This document shows positions 1-10,115 of a DNA stretch of 64,000 nucleotides, piece after piece; positions within the stretch are counted from its first letter, which is position 1; each line of letters opens with the position of its first letter. The stretch lies in contig CALZFC010000252.1 of NCBI GenBank assembly GCA_945643635.1, positions 3,579,501 through 3,643,500 on the forward strand, written 5' to 3'. A model generated the notes under the pieces. It was not told the DNA's origin and did no database searches. It saw only the letters and a list, made by a program, of their open reading frames with translations. Both the position numbers and the translations under genes were made by a program. This stretch comes from Allodiplogaster sudhausi (Eukaryota; Nematoda; Chromadorea; Rhabditida; Diplogasteridae).

Positions 1-335
1 AACTATAAGTAATTGAATACACTCTAGTTATGTTGTTACTGTCTATTTCTGTATTACTAATAAACTTTTAAGATTCTAATAAAGCAAATAACCTTCCTCT
101 TCTCAATTCACAATCACTATTCAAGCTTATGGAACGTGAAGAGAGAGAAGAAACCGTAACGAATGACTAATCAATACTGTAAAAAGTCTACAGTAACATC
201 AGTGATTCAAGAAAAGAGTCACTGAATAAAAAAACAAGTTTCTGTCGTTTTAACAACTCAATGCTTAATTTTTAAAGATAAATGCAAGAATAAAAATGTA
301 AAAGAAACCCCCCGACTCTGGAACTGCTTCTGGGA

Positions 336-422
336 CTATGGCGGCCCGTAGTGCGTGTTGCGGTCGCGTCGCGTGCGGAAGGTAGCGAGTATCTCGACCT
401 CTTTCTTGCGCACTTCGCTCGC
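336..422 (-). other. Orphan GC-rich open stretch, possible terminal exon
   Basis: On the minus strand this GC-rich patch reads as about 28 codons after a possible 3' splice site and ends in TAG. It is lysine/arginine rich, with V-R-K-K-E-V-E-I-L near its start. Its base composition stands out from the AT-rich DNA around it, which suggests coding origin. No partner exon is visible, because the ribosomal remnant at 603-985 occupies the place where upstream exons would lie. It could be a leftover of another gene. I do not recognise it. Confidence 0.25.
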
Positions 423-602
423 CTTGGAAACAAGTTTATTTACTATCGTTTAACGCTCATACTTTCAAACAAATCCTTAAATAAAAACGAAAATCTCGGT
501 AAACAAAACAACTTTAAAAAACTTGCATGAGCCGGATATTCGGCAGAATGCTAAAAAAAATACGTCTTCAAACCTTCAATCCGGCAAAAAACCTGCTTAC
601 TT

Positions 603-985
603 CTACGAGTCGAAGAAGTGCAGCAGGACGATCTTGTCCTGCACGTCCGTTCCGTAGTCACGGACGACAGAACAACCGAGGACCTGAAGAACCCTCTTTA
701 TTAATAGTGTTTGTAACAACTGAGTAATTATAGGCATCTTTGCATATTCAATCACATCTAAAAGGCTTTGATGCTGACTTTCGATAACAAACCTTGCGTG
801 CTTCGCCATCCTGATCACACTTGCAGAGACCAAACCATTCCCCTAGGACCTTCTTGTCGAAGACCTTCATGAGCGGAATGGAGTGCTCCTTGCAGAGCGC
901 CTAAACCAGCAGGCGCATCCTTTACAGCAGACGCAGCCGAGGCGGCCGCTGAAGGCGCCGGCTTGATATCATCTCTGCAGGAATA
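603..985 (-). pseudogene. rps-12: Ribosomal protein eS12 (RPS12)-like gene lacking its middle
   Basis: Two minus-strand exons match the C-terminal half of cytosolic small-subunit protein eS12: 793-900 (A-L-C-K-E-H, then G-E-W-F-G-L-C-K and G-E-A-R-K) and 603-683 (V-L-G-C-S-V-V-R-D-Y-G, ending in TAG), joined across a GT-AG intron. Upstream, 901-980 encodes an Ala/Pro-rich stretch like the N-terminal extension of nematode eS12. The roughly 50 conserved residues that should lie between them (the helix-rich region before L-V-E-A-L-C) are absent. The junction is a T-T-T-A-G next to the A-L-C exon, with no room for an intron. The frame changes by one base at that junction. Either the gene is broken or the assembly lost an exon here. 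Confidence 0.6.
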
Positions 986-1009
986 CCTCTCTCCAACATT
1001 ACATTCAAA

Positions 1010-1610
1010 TAAACATAAATTGGTTCTCTTTATTCAACGGAGCTTAGGTCTAGAACACGCACTGAAATAGCAAAATTTATAAAATTAGCACGCACAAATA
1101 AAGAATTATACTTAAAAGCGACAAGTTGTCGAAGCTAAAGAAGTTGAGTTGCCTTCAAAAAATTTTACTAGGCCGAGCTTGTTTCAAATTCCACTTGTTC
1201 TTGGTTGAGAGTTGTGTCACATTTAAAAATGCGGAAATAGTGTGCAAAACTGAGAGGGCAAAAGTGAGTAGAAATTTTTTAGAATGTTTTCTTCTCTCAC
1301 TTTTACTCACTCTCTCGTGTCAGAGATATAAACTTTAGCGACCTTTCATGGTCATAGCAGTTTGAAACATACGCCACGATACGCATTGGATAAGGGTAAA
1401 TGTGACTGAACTCAGCCTTTTTCCATAGTAAACCGGTGCATAACCTGCATGATCTTTTTATTTATGATCGTTCATATTTCACTCAGCTCTGATTTCAGTT
1501 TTCTTCCTAGATTAATAGCACGGCTGATATGTTAATAAATTTGTGTGCGTCATACACATATTCAAACTAGATTTATGCAAAGAGTAGAGATTTGCGCGAG
1601 ATAGAGAGAT

Positions 1611-1663
<53 letters not shown>

Positions 1664-1972
1664 TAGAGGGAAAGAGAGAGGGAGAGAGAGATCGAGAAAG
1701 AGAGAGGGAAGAGATGGGAGAGAAAGCGATAGAGAGAAAGAGAGAAAAGAGAAAGAGAGCGGAGTGTTGTTCTCCTTCTCCGCTTCTCCTTCTCGGGTGG
1801 AAGCAAACAGCAGAGAAGCCTCCTTCTCGTGCATTCTCAGCTTCCTTGTGCAACTTCTTTCTTCGCGCGACGCTTTTCCTATTCTCCGGCTTGGCTGTCT
1901 GCCAAATTGGTTTACATCTCCCGGGAGAGAGAGAGAGTGAGAGTGAATGAGATAGAGAATGGAAGAAGTTGT

Positions 1973-2009
<37 letters not shown>

Positions 2010-4960
2010 AGAGAAGTATTGAAGTGAGTGTGAGAGAGAGAGAGCATATGGAAGTAGTAAAGTGACTGGCTAGCAGAGTGGGCTTCCCTAAGTGCATCAC
2101 ATCAAATGTGTGCCATGGAGCGAGTAGAAGGCACTGAACGTCAGAGAGCAATTCATTTCCGTTAGCATCTTCTTTCTTAAACTATAAAGTGACGACAGAT
2201 TTAGTCTCACTTCCAATGATCTTTTCTCAATGATCCGTTGAAGATACCCATGAGGACGGTTTTCTTCCATATTCTCATATTTAATGGTATCACCTTCTTG
2301 ATTTGATGTCAGGCTGTTATCTGGGTAGTTTTTGAGCTTGTCTCTTTCCATTCTCACCTCTTCCACTCGCCTTCCATCTCATCGTCGCAGAGCATAAGGG
2401 CGAGCCATCCGTCAAATTCTCTTTCTTTCTCTCGCTTCTCTCTCTCGCTCTCTCTCTCTCTGACTCTCTTCTCTCTCTTACTACCCTCACTGTGGCTCTG
2501 TCTCTCTGGCATGCGCGGTCTCGAATGAAGCCACCCGCCCAAAAGGGGCAGAGCGGGCCATGAAATATGGCCTCATTTCCCGGATGGCGTCCCCTTCCTC
2601 TTCCATGCCAAATGACATTCTCGCGGAAAATGAGATGTTTCCATGTCTGCTTCTTCATCTCTCCACATGGTCGCGAATTTTATATGCTTTATTATATTCG
2701 GGGACAGGAATTGGCGCCGGCTGCTTGCTGTCTTCCAGTGTTTTCTGCCCATTTCCTTGCCGTGTGTGTTATATTTGCTTGCAAATATCTTCGTTTTCCT
2801 TCAAGACTCACTTTTTTGCTCTCAGCAGATGGTGGTTTTCAGAACGAAGAGAAAGAATTGGCGAGTGTGAAAGCGAATTAGAGTAGCTTTTGTTTTTCTG
2901 CTTCCACAACCTCCTGGCAAAGATTGCTTTTTGCCTGACTCCAATCATTGTCTTTACTTTTCTTATTCTCATGTCTTCCGCGTTCAATTTGTAAAAAAAA
3001 AACCAATTTCAGATTCATTCAATTCACTAGTTTTTGTCTGCCGTCTCTCTTTAGCGACTCTCGACATGTCTTCCATTCTCTTCCATCCCTTTCGTTCTCC
3101 CTCCTACATAGTTTCATACCGGTGAGCCAGCACAAAGCCGTAAGTATAAGAATGTAACCCAATCCATTTGCCCGGCTGTTTCTAGTCGAGGCCGGCGTAG
3201 TCCACTTCCACAGAAGGAAGCCTCACATCCCTTTCGCATCATGTCCTCCCTCTTATGTTTTTGTTCCGCATCTTTCGTTGCTGGGAAAACGGCACTTTAT
3301 TTTTTATTTCTTATATTTCCTCTGTCGTCCCTTGACAATCTTTCCCCTGTCAATGCAATATCTACCACCCTGAGGCTTCTTCCGCGACTGCTCAGGGGAT
3401 CCTTGCTTGTGTCCGTGAAAGCACAACCCCCGCAAAGTGGCAAAAGATGAACATTAAAATAATCTTTCTTCGTCCAGCAAAGACCCCCTTGTTGTTGATA
3501 GTTGTTCCGAATTTTTTACTGCATATTAAATGAATGATATTTACTAGTGCATAAAAGAGGAAAAGAGAGAATTATGACCGAAATCGTTGTTGTTCTGCTC
3601 CTCCTTTCACTGCACAAATTAGTTCAATTTTCACCATGAAAATGACGTCATCCAATCGCATTTCTGGTTTTCCTTTTATTGCATTCCTGTCGTCAACCGT
3701 GAACTTCTCCCGATTAGAATGGAAGCTGAATTTATCATTGCGACTGATGTTGAAAAGTGCATGGCATGGAAAAAGGAGGAGGGAGAGAAAGAGAGAGAAA
3801 AGCAGAACAGATCCATGCAAAAAGACGAGAGCTGTCGCGAGTGATGAGAGACCATGGTAAGAGAAGAGAGCGGGCAGAGCCAGAGGCTGCAAAGGGGAAG
3901 CGGGTTGAGGCCGTGGCGCTCTCCGCTGTTTTCCACCTAGCCTCCAGCAATCCAGGCTTGAGCTGCGCACGGTGAGAGAAGCGAGAGCAGCAGAGAAGCA
4001 GAGGAAAAAAGAGGTGAGAGAGGTCAGGGATAGAAGGAAGTGAAGAGAGAAAAGCTTCTCGCAGTGCCAAGATGCAAACAAAAAAGAGTCGAAAATAGGT
4101 ATGTGAGAAGGAAAAGAGAGCTAGTAAAGGTAGGATTATCTGAGATTGGAGCTACCTGGGAAGGAAATGAAGGAAGACGAGAAGGCAGAATCAAGTAACA
4201 GATAGCATACAACGGAAAAAGGCGAGAAAATCGGAGGAACTGCGCGGCTACCCGATTAGAGAGAAGGCGTTCTCCTGCTTGTGACGGCAAGATATTTTCA
4301 TTCTCCCTTTCCCCTTTCCTCTCTCTCTTCCTCTCGTTCTCTTGAACACTCCTCGATTCTTGTTCTTTCTTCTCTCTATTCCTAATGCTTCCTCTATTTT
4401 TCACAATCTTAAGGGGCCGTTCCCTTCCTCGACATCAGCGACTTCTTTCTGTTCTGCTAGTTCTTTTGGACTCTTTTCTTCTTATCGTTCTTGAAATCTA
4501 TCTATCAGGAAGAAAGGAGTTCATGTCCCTCATGAACTCCTTTCTTTCTCTCTTCTATCTCCTCCTCTCCTTCCTCTCTTCTCTCTCCTCCTCTCCTTTC
4601 TTTCTCTCTTCTTCCCTTATTCTCTCTCCTCCTCGCACTCTCCCCATCTCAGACACAATAATCTAGATGCATAGACTCTCCTCGGTTCTGCTTAGATTTG
4701 CTGTGCTTAGCCAGAGTAGATTCGGCGGCCGATGCCTCGAAGGCGCTCTTCCTTCAATTTCTTGGCGTGGCTTAGGTCCATTTCAGTTCGCAAGCTCTAA
4801 GACACACCGAAATGACGTGCTGAATCTTCAAAGTGAAATTCTAACCAGACTATTGAAACAACTTTTGTTTTCGTGATTTTAAATTCAAGAATTCCATGAA
4901 TATGCAAAGGAATGGAGAAATTTCGCGGGAATGCGCTTATGCCTAAGGTGAATTAGATTA
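1010..4960. other. Intergenic low-complexity DNA
   Basis: About 4 kb with no convincing gene. It holds GA tracts (about 1602-1740, 1976-2010, 2040s), CT-rich patches near 2420-2480 and 4540-4640, and AT-rich spacer. Open frames of 60-170 codons here are serine/leucine or arginine/glutamate repeats translated from microsatellites. A short minus-strand stretch near 4710-4795 reads as a basic, codon-like peptide ending in TAA, but it has no partner exon. Confidence 0.6.
1602..1740. repeat. GA microsatellite
   Basis: Nearly uninterrupted (GA)n with scattered GAAA and GATA interruptions. It is the densest of many such tracts in the window and the cause of spurious Ser/Leu-rich and Arg/Glu-rich frames on both strands. 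Confidence 0.9.
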
Positions 4961-4966
4961 TTGCAG

Positions 4967-7705
4967 GAAGACTCGGCAAAGTGTCAGCCTGCCTTCTCTT
5001 GCCTTCCAATGAGGCCCAAGAGGCACTCCTCTTCACTTTCAACAGAAGACGCTCGCTCTCCTCCTCTTCAATCTTGAGACTCTTCATGCAACAGGTCATT
5101 CATAGAACAGTAACTATGTATGTATTTAAATATTCCCGCAATTTTTTGGATGATCTTGTGCCAACTGATGAAGTAACAAATAATTATGGACATACATATG
5201 TATGCATGCATATATGTACATACTATGTACGTACAATGTGATACATTTCTAGGCAGTGAATTGTCATTCATGAAATGAGGGTGTTGCTTGTCTTCAGCCT
5301 CAGAAGGCCCTCGCCGCATTGGGCTTCCTTCTATTCCTGATCGAAGGGAGCAGCGCAGGCCAGCTTCCGATCTGGCCAATCTTCTCTCCCTGCGAGTTTC
5401 CCACTCCTAACCAGCCACAACAGGTTCGCATGCTCTTTAATTGTTCGGTTATAAGTATATCAACGATTTGAAACGGATTTATCGATGGGTAATAATGTTG
5501 TTGTGTTTGACTGGCATGCGTCGTTATTCATTCTTGCTTCATCGTATTCTTCTCCCCATCATTCATGGCCTTCTCCTTGCTATCTGATTACCGTTTCCGC
5601 TCTCCTTCTTATCAGCTAACCAAGGAGCAGACCAATATCAAGAGCAAATAGTTGTTTGTTTAGTTTAAAGATGTTAGCTATCTTTGCATTAGTTTTTTTC
5701 TTTGGGCGCTCTGATCGAGATGTTGAAAGAACAAGCGACCATATTAGAAAAGAGAAAAAGGCCATTTCGTGGGAAGGAAACGAGAGAAAGAGTCGGGACG
5801 GAAATGAGTTTTGCCTTGGCAGGCTCTTGCAATATGCAATCCGCACGGGCTCTTGATGGAGAGGTACGAGAGCATGGAAATAGCTTCGGAAAGAAAAAAG
5901 AGAAAGGGAGACTTAAGTGGAGTCAATCTATATATGCAGGTGCATTTCTACAAAATTTGTAGGCGTGTACTTATGATCTTGCATATTTATGTTTGGAAGT
6001 ACAATTTTGGACCTGCCGCGGTCCAATCTGCTGCTGTCAAGTGTGAAATAAATCGCCACGGCGACTGCTCAGCTCTGGAAAGGAAAAGTTAGAATAGCCA
6101 AAATATGACGAGTGTTCCTAGAGGAGGAGGAATGGAAAACACGTACTAAACTAGTGGTCTTGACAAAGAATAGGGTGAGGGAATTGAGAAAGTTAGAGAA
6201 AGTAGGGAGAGGGAGGGAAAGCTGAGAGAGGCAGAGAGACGTCTAAGAAAATAACAAAGTTCCTGACTTCCTCGCCAACCATTAATATGAGTGCCTTCTC
6301 CCGTTGAAGAATAGAAGCCGTCAAGAAAAGCTCAGTGGCCAGAGGTGACTGACCTGAGTTTGTAAAAGCTCACGAAATTCTTCGACCATAAATGAATTCC
6401 GATTGAAGAAATATTGTTTGGTTCGAAAGAGGTATCCTTTCGGAAGCAATGAAAGGAATGATTGCGTTGATTATGTGTAAACTGCAAGAGCTGTAAGTTT
6501 ACTAAGCCGGAAAGAGCAAAAAAAATTTTTGTAAATTTATAACTAATAATTGATTCTCAAATATTTAGTTCTACGAGAGCTGCAACGTGCACGCGCGCTT
6601 CGACCGCCTTCCCTGGCTCTGCGATCTTCATCGACAACTAGAAGATGCTTACGAGTCCATTGTCCATGTAGAGAGCGTCTACAATAGGTCTGAGCTTTTC
6701 TCATTACTTTGAGCACTCGTCATCTCACTCGAGTCTTTTGGTTGTCCAATGAAATGCCTGCAGATACAAGCCCGTGCTCTTCAGCGGCAATCGCTCCAAC
6801 ATTGCAGTCGTGCTAGGTGTGGTTTTGTTATTTGCCAGCCCTCTCTCTTTCTCTCGCTCTCTCTCCCCATTTCCATGCTCTCTCGCTTCTTCTCCGGTTG
6901 AGTAGCCAAGCTCCTTCTGTGATTGCAGTGCGGCAGATCGAGCCATTCAACCGAGCGGACATCGAGCATGGAGGGAGTCGTTTCCGCTGTGTTTCCTTGC
7001 CGAAGAAGTGCGCCCGGACTGAGCAGGACATCTTCTTTGCCATCAACAACAACGCGCGGATGCTCCTCAAGGTTGCACTTCTCTTCAATTCATTTTAATT
7101 GGTCAAGTGATTGTATAAAACTTAAGTAAATTATTTAATTTATTTATTTTCAACCCTCAGCAACTGGACAGCGCAGGCACATACATAAATACATACATAA
7201 ATACATACATTTGTACATATATGTATGTACATGGGTTTCCTATAATTATAGGTATATGCCTGGGCTCTGTACGAGCGGTGGTTTGCTCGCTCTCCGCAAG
7301 CAGCTCCAGCCGAAAACCTTCGCCTTGCTCACTCTTCGAACTCAGCCACCGTCGACAACGTTTGTGTCAATTTATTATTTATTTAAATATTTTTCATCTG
7401 ACCACTCGTGGAAATGTATGTACATGCGCACATATGTACATACATACATACATTCATATATAGTACACCTTTACAAAGTCTATTCAGTTGTGCCATTTCC
7501 AGGAGTGCAACCCTGGCGGGTCTCCCCACATCCTCATTCTCATCGTTGTCGACGGATTCTTGAATGACGCCAGGAAGATTCCCTACGTTGCCATCCATTC
7601 AACAACGGCACTTCTCTCAGACACTCCGAGTCAGACAATTCAAGATGTCTCTCATGCTCTCCTTCTCTCTGTCACTCTCTTTCCTCCTCTCCCCCTCTCT
7701 CTCCC

Positions 7706-7750
<45 letters not shown>

Positions 7751-8458
7751 ATTCCTATTGTGCTTCACAGATTGCCACTGAATTATGATGAAAGAAATAA
7801 GAAAGAATATCCGAACTGAAGTTGGAAGTATTAAGGCGATAACCGTCTCCGTCTTATGCTCGGCAACATTGAGATGGAGACGACGAATGCCATCGTGCAA
7901 AGTGGGTATTTCAAATAACGCTTACAAATATGTATTTCTCTAATCAATCTACATATTTAACCTGAACTTAATTCAGATTTACCTCTTCAGCAGACGCTTA
8001 GTGACCTGCTGACCGATATCGGAGAGGTTCTTTTTGATTGTAATTGTTTATTTTATTTCACTTTTGGATTCCAGACATTAGTTTGATTTTTTGTCCTCCA
8101 GGCCCTGTTGGAATGGCATTCGGGTGAGCCACGTGACCATTCGGTGCCCCGCTGGGCTCGCCATCTCTTCATTCTTTGCGTCGCTCTTGTTGCCATTGCT
8201 CTCGCAGTCGAGTGGTTCGCGGTGTTTCTATTTATTTCCTTTTTTGTTTCTTTCACTCTATGTTTTATTACACAACTTTTTTTTATTAAAAAAATTCAAG
8301 TACTTTGCTACTTCGTTCAGGTACATTGTGCGGCGGAAGCTGGCGGTGAAGAAGTCTCCGTCGGGCATCAAAATAGTCTCGGGGAAAAGCAAGACTCATC
8401 TGATGTTCTGAGGAAGCAGCAGCGTCGTCTTTCTCTCTTCGGCCAAGGAATAACTTGA
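4967..8458 (+). CDS. MOLO1/TPM-like single-pass membrane protein
   Basis: Exons on the plus strand: 5298-5423, 6569-6687, 6764-6816, 6929-7071, a short one at 7161, 7252-7359, 7503-about 7656, a poorly resolved one near 7835-7900, 7977-8026, 8102-8221 and 8321-8458. The first clear exon is a hydrophobic leader (A-L-A-A-L-G-F-L-L-F-L-I) followed by C-E-F-P-T-P-N. Next come F-Y-E-S-C and W-L-C-D, then the beta-strand-like N-I-A-V-V-L and H-I-L-I-L-I-V-V. A transmembrane helix at 8102-8221 precedes a short basic tail. This order fits the nematode MOLO1 family (modulator of levamisole-type acetylcholine receptors, a TPM-fold ectodomain with one membrane pass). The start codon is not resolved; an upstream exon 4967-5094 has compatible phase. 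Two internal joins are uncertain. The exon at 8321 also reads in frame through the preceding intron, so intron retention would not truncate the protein. AATAAA-like signal near 8656. Confidence 0.5.
7680..7749. repeat. CT microsatellite in intron
   Basis: (CT)n tract with CCCT interruptions after the exon starting at 7503. It obscures the donor of that exon. Confidence 0.85.
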
Positions 8459-9177
8459 GTTGCCTTACTTCCAAGACTGAACGAAGTACTCAGAGTGTCC
8501 ATTTGTGTCGCTCTCATGCCAAAGCCATGTTTCTCTTCTGTTTGCTTTCTGCTTGCTCTGACGATCCTCTCTGTGCATGGGTTCATCACGGGTTTCTCTC
8601 CATGCAATCCAAAGCCTTTTCTCCATCTCCTCAATACACCATCACTGTATCAGCAATAAAATATTGTCCTTTGCTCTTGTCCAGGCTATAAACACAAAAG
8701 TGGCAACAATTCACCGAAATGAAATAAAGAATATAAAATGAAATACGAAGAAAGAAATCACTTCCTTGTGAAAGACAAGAAAGATACATTATTTCAGATT
8801 GAATGAGTTCTTGGATCTCTGCTGGTAGGCATAACGATCTACTTGATGTAACGAATCTGTTCAAATCTCGATGATTAGACATCGCTGTTGAAGTGGAGCA
8901 GCTTTGCAAACATGACAGAAGGCCGTTGATGTTCACGAATGGCAGGCCTCCTCTGCCCTTCAGCACGCATGGCATTGTATATAAACAAGGCATCGAAATC
9001 TGAAAGACGCACTCAGCTTCCCTGTCCTTCGCTCCTTCTTTCTGACAATTCAAGATGAAATGGCTGCAAAATTTTTACCCTTCCAAAAACGTTAACTTAT
9101 TTTTGTTTTTAAGTGCTTGAATTTAATGGGAGAAATGTTGATGAAATTGATTGCTTGATGATAGACTACCTTTCAGA
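8459..9177. other. 3' flank and promoter interval
   Basis: Holds the probable polyadenylation signal of the MOLO1-like gene (AATAAA-type near 8656) and the putative promoter of the ShKT gene. The 140-codon minus-strand frame here has no splice or motif support. Confidence 0.4.
8978..8984 (+). promoter_or_regulatory. TATA box candidate for the ShKT gene
   Basis: TATATAA lies about 195 bases upstream of the ATG at 9178, in an interval with no other gene start. The distance implies a long leader or a 5' intron. Confidence 0.35.
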
Positions 9178-9853
9178 ATGTCGGGAGTTGTCGTCTTTGT
9201 CTTCATCTTCGCCGCTCTCTTCCCACTCTCCATTCATGCGCAAGCTTGCGTTGACGCAGACCCCAAGCAAGTTTTCGTCATCCTCATTTTATGTTCTTCA
9301 TTTAAAAAAAGTAACAGTAAACGATTAACAAGGAATAGCAATAAGGTGATGAGTGAATAATCTTGACTTTAGCTGTGCCCAGTGGGTGAGGAATGGTTTC
9401 TGCACGAACAGACGTTACACGCAACAGCAGAAGGTACGAGATAGCAGGGATTTATCATTCTATTTGCGTGTCCTCTCTTTCCTTTTCTGGTCACTTTATT
9501 CTCACTTTTCCTTTTTAATTGCTAGCTCGAATACTGCTGCGCGAGTTGCTCTCCGCCCACGACAACTCCTCAGCCGACTCCGGCTCCGGGCTCCTGCCAG
9601 GACTTTTCACCACGGTGAACAGCATTACCTTTTACGAAACAACCAATTTGTAGCATCAATCGAATACAGCAGACACCTTCTCATGTAACATTCACTGAAA
9701 ATACTTTGCTTTAGATGCCAGCAATGGGTGAACAACCGTTTCTGCTCGAGTCCTCGTTATACTTTGGAAGAGAAGCAAGCATGGTGCGGAGAGAAGTGCA
9801 GTATCTGCCCGTCAGGCAGCCAGAACGGGCCAACCACCCCGGCCAGTGCATAG
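9178..9853 (+). CDS. Secreted protein with two ShKT domains
   Basis: Exons 9178-9266, 9373-9433, 9526-9614 and 9715-9853 give about 125 residues. Residues 1-22 are a clear signal peptide (V-V-V-F-V-F-I-F-A-A-L-F). Two ShKT (SXC) modules follow. The first begins C-V-D-A-D-P-N-C-A-Q-W and is split by intron 1. The second begins C-Q-D-F-S and contains C-Q-Q-W-V-N and C-G-E-K-C-S-I-C. A Thr/Pro-rich linker (P-T-T-T-P-Q-P-T-P-A-P) separates them. Such proteins are common in nematode secretions and cuticle; the fold alone does not tell whether it blocks channels. Intron 1 must start with GC (AA|GCAAGT): only this donor restores phase and the conserved D-P-N-C. The stop is TAG at 9851. Confidence 0.85.
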
Positions 9854-10115
9854 AGAGCGCCTCTTTCACTCGCATGTTCTGATTTAGTCGTCCGTTCAGA
9901 ACACCAGCTTCTCTTTTAGCAGCAGCAGCAGCAGTTGGAGAGGAAATAAAGAAATGATAAGTAACCCTCAGCACTTTTAATATATCACAGCCATGCATTA
10001 TCATTGAATCAGGAATATTAAGGAGCAAATTATACGTGTGTATGTATGTACATATATTCTAACTACAACCTCTCAATTAGTGGAAAACGTATGAGTTCCT
10101 TCCATTGAAAAGAAA

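Noticed and set aside
1512..2047. Overlapping 77-161 codon frames on both strands
   Set aside because: They are translations of (GA)n/(CT)n tracts, made of Ser/Leu or Arg/Glu runs with no splice context.
8631..9053. 140-codon minus-strand frame
   Set aside because: Overlaps the 3' end region of the MOLO1-like gene and the TATA candidate of the ShKT gene; no motifs or acceptor/donor pairs.
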